NCBI GenBank assembly: GCA_964035015.1
Contig: OZ035997.1
Span: 69,044,067 to 69,108,066, forward strand
DNA length: 64,000 nucleotides
Direction: 5' to 3'
Source: Corallium rubrum
Lineage: Eukaryota; Cnidaria; Anthozoa; Scleralcyonacea; Coralliidae
Shown one piece after another: positions 58,858 through 64,000 of the stretch. The position numbers were made by a program, and so were the translations under genes. The notes beneath the pieces were generated by a model. That model did not search any database. It worked only from the letters and a program-made list of their open reading frames with translations, and was not told the DNA's origin. Each line of letters starts with the position of its first letter. Position 1 is the first letter of the stretch.

Positions 58858-59628
58858 TTAAAAAGATTTTTTTCTACCGTGTGCTTTCTTGCGTGCTTCC
58901 AAAAATGATGTAATATCATCACCATGCCACTGCTCTTTTTTTTTTCGTGTTATATCAAATTCGTCATCAATTAACCCATACTTTTGTTTTTTTTGCGGTG
59001 TATCAAATACGTCATCAATTCCTGCGGATAACCCTGACGCTGATCCTGACTCTGACTCTGATGAGGATGCTGCTGTAGTGTAGTGTTGTCTCAACACATT
59101 ATTTTTAATGATGTTAGCGGGCATATTGTATTTTTTTTTTAATTGTTTTAAAGCAACTTTATGTTCACTAGCGTTTAACATAAATTGTTTACTTGCGTTG
59201 TGTGATAAGTCGTATACTAAATCTGCGCGATTAATGTTTTTAGAACCAAATCGAATAACGCCTTTTTTTAGTCCTTTTTTATTTAAAAATTCTATTACTT
59301 TTTTTTCAGCCGCTGTTTTTGTTTTTTGATCTTCTTTTTCTTTTTGTTTTGTTTTATCCTCATCAGCATCAGCATCAGCATCCCCACTCTTCGTTAAATT
59401 ATCGACCTTACGTTTGAGAGCATTTTTTTGTTTTAAAAAACTCACTACACTCTCACCGACATGTTTATTTTGTTTAACAGCGTTTTCCATTGCGTCTTTT
59501 TTTTCTTCCAATTGAAATTCATCTTGTTCTTTTATTCCTTGAAGTAGTTTTTTATTTTCATGATCTTTTTTTAAATATTCAAACATTTCGTTCAATTTAA
59601 CAGCATCAACTAATTGTAATTTATTCAT
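58858..59628 (-). CDS. Coiled-coil core or scaffold-like protein, intact (256 aa)
   Basis: ATG at 59628 (MNKLQLVDAV); a longer frame begins at TTG. Full-length version of 23830-24596. Domain order: helix 1-45, Lys/Glu coiled coil 45-110, a segment rich in Asn/Ala/Ser, a Ser/Glu linker and a basic C-terminus (ARKKAHGRKKSF). It overlaps the preceding gene by 8 bases. Not recognised. Confidence 0.7.
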   Translation of the reverse strand: MNKLQLVDAVKLNEMFEYLKKDHENKKLLQGIKEQDEFQLEEKKDAMENAVKQNKHVGESVVSFLKQKNALKRKVDNLTKSGDADADADEDKTKQKEKEDQKTKTAAEKKVIEFLNKKGLKKGVIRFGSKNINRADLVYDLSHNASKQFMLNASEHKVALKQLKKKYNMPANIIKNNVLRQHYTTAASSSESESGSASGLSAGIDDVFDTPQKKQKYGLIDDEFDITRKKKEQWHGDDITSFLEARKKAHGRKKSF

Positions 59629-59869
59629 TTTGTTTTTCAAATTTACTTAAAAAATTAAGTGCTCTTTCAAATACAATGCTGAGACAATGATCCTCACATA
59701 GCATGATCTTAAGATCATTTGAATTAATTTTTTTGCTTACCATTTTTTTAAGTAAATATAAATAATCATCGCTACATTTTATTGGAATTCTTTTTTCTAC
59801 AATATTTTTGGCTAAAAGTATAATTTTTTTTCTTAAATTTTCATCGTATAATTTATGCCTTTTAACCAT
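59621..59869 (-). CDS. Helical hypothetical protein, copy B (82 aa)
   Basis: Identical to 24589-24837. Confidence 0.6.
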   Translation of the reverse strand: MVKRHKLYDENLRKKIILLAKNIVEKRIPIKCSDDYLYLLKKMVSKKINSNDLKIMLCEDHCLSIVFERALNFLSKFEKQNE

Positions 59870-59871
59870 AT

Positions 59872-59982
59872 TTACTTTAAAAAAACCTTTAACCGAAGGA
59901 ATGAATTTCTTTTTTTTTTTTTCTTTTTTTTTTTCAACAACTGATGATATAATATTAATGATTTTAATATACCCGTCTCATT

Positions 59983-60017
<35 letters not shown>

Positions 60018-60234
60018 TATTATCATCATCATCATCCGCATCAGCATCAGACATCATCTCATCTTCTGAAAAACCAGATGATTCGTGTTTTTCTATATTT
60101 TTTTTTCTTTCATTTTCTTCTTCTTCTTCTTCTTCTTCTTCTTCTTCTTCTTCTTCTTCTTCTTCTTCTTCTTCTTCTTCTTCTTCTTTTTTTTTTTTTT
60201 CTTCTTCTTCTTTTTCTTTCTTTCTTTCATCCAT
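59872..60234 (-). CDS. Poly-Glu/poly-Asp acidic protein, intact (120 aa)
   Basis: Open from MDERKKEKEE through the Glu and Asp tracts to a basic-hydrophobic tail (RLKVFLK). The Glu tract is one or two codons different from copy A, as expected for a slipping trinucleotide array. Confidence 0.65.
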
Positions 60235-60237
60235 TTT

Positions 60238-60366
60238 TTAAGCAAATTTTGACACTGATGGATGAACTATAATATGTTCTTTATTTAAATGTGTTTTTTT
60301 ATCAATTATATTTCCTGATGGCACACCCTTAATTATTATTTTTTTGTTTTGTTTAGCTTTTTCCAT
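60238..60366 (-). CDS. Small hypothetical protein, copy B (42 aa)
   Basis: Identical frame to 25202-25330. Confidence 0.45.
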   Translation of the reverse strand: MEKAKQNKKIIIKGVPSGNIIDKKTHLNKEHIIVHPSVSKFA

Positions 60367-60439
60367 AGTGAGATTAACACGCTAATGAGTATGTTTTTTG
60401 TTTATATCGAACATTTATAATAAGTTGTTTTTAAAAAAT

Positions 60440-61756
60440 TCATACGTCATATAACAAACGAGCTGGTGTTTTCATACCAACTTTTATTTCATTACGAAAT
60501 TCACCGATGAAAAAAATGTTTCCTACAGCAGTATCTTGTGAGAAATTTATGTGTACGTTAACAACACCGCTGGGACGATTAGGTAACACTTTCAAATGTG
60601 TGTCAGAATTTGTAGATAAATCAAAAGCTAAAACCGCATATCCGTTTATGAATTGCTGGTAAGTTACCGGCATTTCAGAATGGTCACGATTAAGAACACT
60701 GCGTAATTGCTCATATGCACCAACCGAATTTTCTATCGTTCCAACAGTCACACTATTTACTGTGACGTTTACATTTGAATAATTTTCCCATCGAAAATTA
60801 AATACATTCGATCCCATAGTACCGCCAGCATTGGCTCGTCTCAGGTACACGATGAATAAACGAACAGGGCATGAACCATTAAATACATCGTTTTCTATAT
60901 GCGATCGTCGAGCAGCAGCTATCGACGTCGTTACCGTACGGAATGTTGTCGAATAATATCGCGCTTCTTGCGAATCAGTAACAAACGCTGTATTTAAAGC
61001 ATTACTCAACTGGTCTTTTGGTTTGTAAACAGGTGTTCGTATATGAAATTCTTCGATTGCCATTCTCATATTAACAAAATCTACAGCTGCGACGTTTCCA
61101 CCCATGAAAGCAAGTGCGTAGGGTGCTCTTACATATTTTAGTTCCAATTTGAAAGCTGACGGTAAAAAAACTTCACCGCCTAATTCGCTAAAACACGGTA
61201 AATCAATTTTATCAATAACTTGTACTTGCGCTATATTGTTTACAAGATCACGTCTAGCCACACTTCCCACGTTATTTCCTTGAACAGTATTCATATGTTC
61301 CGCGGTATCAAAATATCCACAGTTTACTTGTTGCGAATCTTTGTACATTTTTGGAGTTTCACGCGTAAAAATTTTCATATACGCCGAAAGATAATTAAAA
61401 TTAGTAGCAGGCGTGATTAAACATTCGTTAATTTTCAATTCTGCAGAACGCCACATTGTACGCATAAAAAAGGGTGGTGGTATAAAATTAGCGGTTGCAA
61501 CAAGAACACCAGCAACATTATTTCGTAGTGATACTTTCGCATACATTCTCGATTCACTTGTTTTTATTAGTCCGACATTATTTCCCTGTCGTTTAAATGT
61601 GTACGCATCTGCATAAGGTGTATTGGGAACAGGGTGTATCACATCTACACGCATTTCCACAAAAAGATCGTTAAAAGGTGATGGTTTAAATAACTGTAAA
61701 GGTTTTGAAAATAATGTTTCGTGTTGATCGACCTCTTGATCAAGGGTGTTTTCCAT
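60440..61756 (-). CDS. Major capsid protein, copy B (438 aa)
   Basis: Full length, no frame change, about a dozen conservative substitutions relative to copy A. Confidence 0.88.
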   Translation of the reverse strand: MENTLDQEVDQHETLFSKPLQLFKPSPFNDLFVEMRVDVIHPVPNTPYADAYTFKRQGNNVGLIKTSESRMYAKVSLRNNVAGVLVATANFIPPPFFMRTMWRSAELKINECLITPATNFNYLSAYMKIFTRETPKMYKDSQQVNCGYFDTAEHMNTVQGNNVGSVARRDLVNNIAQVQVIDKIDLPCFSELGGEVFLPSAFKLELKYVRAPYALAFMGGNVAAVDFVNMRMAIEEFHIRTPVYKPKDQLSNALNTAFVTDSQEARYYSTTFRTVTTSIAAARRSHIENDVFNGSCPVRLFIVYLRRANAGGTMGSNVFNFRWENYSNVNVTVNSVTVGTIENSVGAYEQLRSVLNRDHSEMPVTYQQFINGYAVLAFDLSTNSDTHLKVLPNRPSGVVNVHINFSQDTAVGNIFFIGEFRNEIKVGMKTPARLLYDV

Positions 61757-61765
61757 TTTTAAAAA

Positions 61766-61915
61766 TTAAATATTAACTTTAAGAATTCCCTTTGTCGTGT
61801 CCAATAACTTCGGTAAAAACATGCCAAGTGCCATACCCGCACCAAACCCTCTGCCTTTTTGTTGTTTTCTTTTTGTTCTTTTTCGTTTTTTTAATCTTTT
61901 TCTATTACGTGCCAT
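61766..61915 (-). CDS. Tiny pX-like peptide, copy B (49 aa)
   Basis: Same frame and QKGR|G site as 26730-26879. Confidence 0.65.
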   Translation of the reverse strand: MARNRKRLKKRKRTKRKQQKGRGFGAGMALGMFLPKLLDTTKGILKVNI

Positions 61916-62030
61916 ACTACCAGCAATAAAACAAAATCGAATAATGATTTTTTTTTATGTTGACAAACATATTTATTTATTAAACATATTAAATTTTTTT
62001 ACATTTTTTATAAAAGGTGTAAAAAAAAAT

Positions 62031-62294
62031 TTATCTAAAAAGACGTAAAAGATCAGGATGTAAAGTATCTTTTTTCCTTTTTTTTGCAGGTTTTACATAA
62101 TTTTGTTCATGTTTTTCATCCATATTAGGAGGTAATCCCACACGACCATTAAGTAAAATTTCCCCTTTAGTCTGTTTTGTTTCTTGTTTGATTACAAAAT
62201 AATCTCGATTATACCCCCCACCATTTCTTCTACCGTTTAATAAATCCAAATAGTCTTTTTCATCTAATTGTGATGTTTTCTTCTTATTATTCAT
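62031..62294 (-). CDS. Hypothetical protein, copy B (87 aa)
   Basis: ATG at 62294 (MNNKKKTSQL). Matches 26994-27257 with two substitutions. Confidence 0.6.
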   Translation of the reverse strand: MNNKKKTSQLDEKDYLDLLNGRRNGGGYNRDYFVIKQETKQTKGEILLNGRVGLPPNMDEKHEQNYVKPAKKRKKDTLHPDLLRLFR

Positions 62295-62304
62295 CTTTTT
62301 TCTC

Positions 62305-62787
62305 TTATTCACCCTCTTCAAACAAATTCAATATGACCGTAATTTCTTCATCACGCATTCTTTTATTACTATCTTTTTCATATACAATAAAAAATTGGAT
62401 TTTTTTTTCCATAGTGTTTGATAATAATATTAACGGTAATTTTTTTTTAGATTCTGTTTTTTTAGGGTTTTTTTCATCATGAAATAATAATAAACGTTTA
62501 GACAATAAGATGTGCTGATCAGCTGGAGATGCTATCCCCAAATAATAATTATTCAAATATGTTATATTTTCAATTTTTTTAGAATCATTATTGGTCTGAA
62601 TATTAGAAAAATCTAATTTTCTGCGAAATAATAAACGAAAATTTCCTCGAGTGTTTTTACATTCTATAGAATTTAAATTCCATAATACGTTCTTATCACC
62701 ATATGAAAAAGACGAAAAAGGAAATGAAATTTCATGGTGAACCATTTCCAACCTATTTTCTCTCGCTTTAAGATGAAATTTAAGCAT
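62305..62787 (-). CDS. Hypothetical capsid-cluster protein, copy B (160 aa)
   Basis: Matches 27273-27752 with one substitution and a changed C-terminal residue pair; 8-base overlap with the penton gene kept. Confidence 0.65.
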   Translation of the reverse strand: MLKFHLKARENRLEMVHHEISFPFSSFSYGDKNVLWNLNSIECKNTRGNFRLLFRRKLDFSNIQTNNDSKKIENITYLNNYYLGIASPADQHILLSKRLLLFHDEKNPKKTESKKKLPLILLSNTMEKKIQFFIVYEKDSNKRMRDEEITVILNLFEEGE

Positions 62788-63736
62788 AATGAACTACGCC
62801 TTCGATGCTGACAGTTCCCGAATCAAAGGGTACTTTAACACCTGCAGCGTCTTTTAATGCAATATGTAACGAAGAAATACACGCTTTTTTAAATTTTCTT
62901 TTAACCGGTATAGATGGAGTATAAATAATTAATTCACCATTCCCCTTTCCTTGTTCGCTCCAACGAAGCGGTACTGTAGAAACAAGTTCAGCAGATGAGT
63001 CGCCAATAAAACTTCTTTCAAGTTCATCACAATAAATAAACATTTTATCTAACCCGTCAGATATGTCGGGTAAATGATCTGCTACAACCGATTGTGTTAT
63101 ATCATAAACTGCGGCGCCCGTTGTTGGTTGTTTAAATGAAAAAATATCATCCGCAAACCCTAGCATAAAAGCTAATTTCTTAGAAATTTTCAATGTAGTA
63201 TAAATACGAAAATTCGCAGTCTTTCCCCCGATAATGATTTAGTTGACAATATGATAGTAATCAACATTTTCCCCATCATATGCTACCGCCTTACCATTGA
63301 TGGCAATCCATGCGGATTCTTGATTCACCCAATATTCGCACCATACATTCGCGGCTATTTTTACTTTACCACCCGATGTTAACATAAATGTTAAATCGTA
63401 TTCATTTAAAGCGTTATTTAAATACCGCAATAAATTTTCTAAAGTATAGCATCCCTCTGGAATGATGAAGTTATCGGTAGTCATGGTCATTTTGCTGCTC
63501 ACGTATTTATCATCTGCTATACTATACTTAAAATCAACAAACTCATTTTGTAAGTTAAACCAACAAGAATCATCAGCGATATTTTTCGTCGTTCCCGGGT
63601 AAGAAATTTCTGTTAATTCAAAAAACGCGTCGTGATTTATTGCGTCAATCGGTTCGGCTAATTTCATTTCAAATTGATTCGTATAATTAACCTCTCCCTC
63701 ATCTGCAACAGTATTGCTTAAAATTTGCAAATTCAT
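62780..63736 (-). pseudogene. Penton-like minor capsid protein, copy B, disrupted
   Basis: An extra A at about 63247 shifts the frame into a stop at 63239, and a missing C at about 63225 shifts it back, so the second half is open again (62780-63193). Confidence 0.8.
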
Positions 63737-64000
63737 AATGCTTGTAATTCTTCGCGGTAAAATATCCCCGTAATTTTTTCGTCGTTTAAATCCACCAATT
63801 CATACGTCACCGGATCCGTTACAAATACTTTTTTGATTTTAAATTTTTCGTTCGTCCAACGTCGTAGACTGCTTTTCTCAAAAATATTCGTTTTTCCACG
63901 CGCTATTCGCACAAGTGTTCCTTCTTTCAACACATTTTTAGTAAAAATGACGGGCGATATCATTTTACGTAATAATATATTTTTAATTTTTTTTTTTGTT
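63733..64000 (-). CDS. DDE integrase, copy B, cut by window end
   Basis: C-terminal domain only (from the ILLRKMISPVIF region to YREELQ); identical to copy A over this part. Confidence 0.9.
   Translation of the reverse strand, partial: TKKKIKNILLRKMISPVIFTKNVLKEGTLVRIARGKTNIFEKSSLRRWTNEKFKIKKVFVTDPVTYELVDLNDEKITGIFYREELQAL

Larger units (their letters stand above)
36976..64000. repeat. Copy B of the ~35 kb duplicated unit
   Basis: Second copy of the unit, beginning immediately after the N gap inside the transposase-like relic and cut by the window end inside the integrase gene. Differences from copy A are mostly single substitutions and homopolymer indels, plus a 234-base deletion at 44249/44250 and several 3-base indels that keep reading frames. 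Confidence 0.95.

Overview
This window is AT-rich metazoan-type DNA, most likely from a marine invertebrate genome. It is dominated by an integrated virus-like element of the Maverick/Polinton-adintovirus group. Recognisable core genes are a protein-primed family B DNA polymerase, a retrovirus-like DDE integrase, an FtsK/A32-type packaging ATPase, an adenain-like maturation protease, a double-jelly-roll major capsid protein, a penton-like minor capsid protein, and several tiny basic pX/mu-like peptides carrying adenain-type cleavage motifs. Host origin is inferred only from the flanking repeats (a Ty3/Gypsy gag fragment, two decayed genes resembling multicopy transposon-linked families, a foldback element, a tRNA-Tyr-like gene). 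I cannot name the species.

Layout. Positions 1-5640 hold transposon relics. Positions 5640-9100 form a gene-poor left arm: CCAAT boxes, a G-rich tract, a tRNA-like gene, a 2.8 kb cluster of about 14 long hairpins resembling pre-microRNAs, and direct repeats on both sides of most of them. Positions 9.5-17.6 kb carry accessory genes, including a Fic-domain protein, zinc-ribbon proteins and a SET-domain protein. Positions 17.6-21.9 kb hold the polymerase. Positions 21.9-29.6 kb hold the morphogenesis and integration module: ATPase, pX-like peptides, protease, capsid proteins and integrase. Positions 29.6-36.7 kb hold about a dozen small right-arm genes, most of unknown function, including a paralogous pair ending in CaaX boxes.

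The whole arrangement then starts again. After a 200-N gap (36776-36975), sequence matching position 1705 onward resumes at nearly constant offset (about 35.27 kb, falling to 35.03 kb) and runs to the window end inside the integrase. I call these copy A (from 1705) and copy B (from 36976). They look well above 95 percent identical by eye. The gap sits at the junction, so this may be a true tandem duplication or two haplotypes scaffolded end to end.

Many genes are intact in one copy and frameshifted in the other, nearly always in a homopolymer, which points to consensus errors as much as to decay. Other lesions are shared by both copies, notably a TAG in polymerase motif B and a frame change downstream of ExoIII, and are more likely real. 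The capsid protein, ATPase, Fic, SET and protease genes are open in both copies. The most unusual feature is the hairpin cluster. The frequent 4-8 base stop-start overlaps and the CaaX-tailed right-arm proteins also deserve attention.
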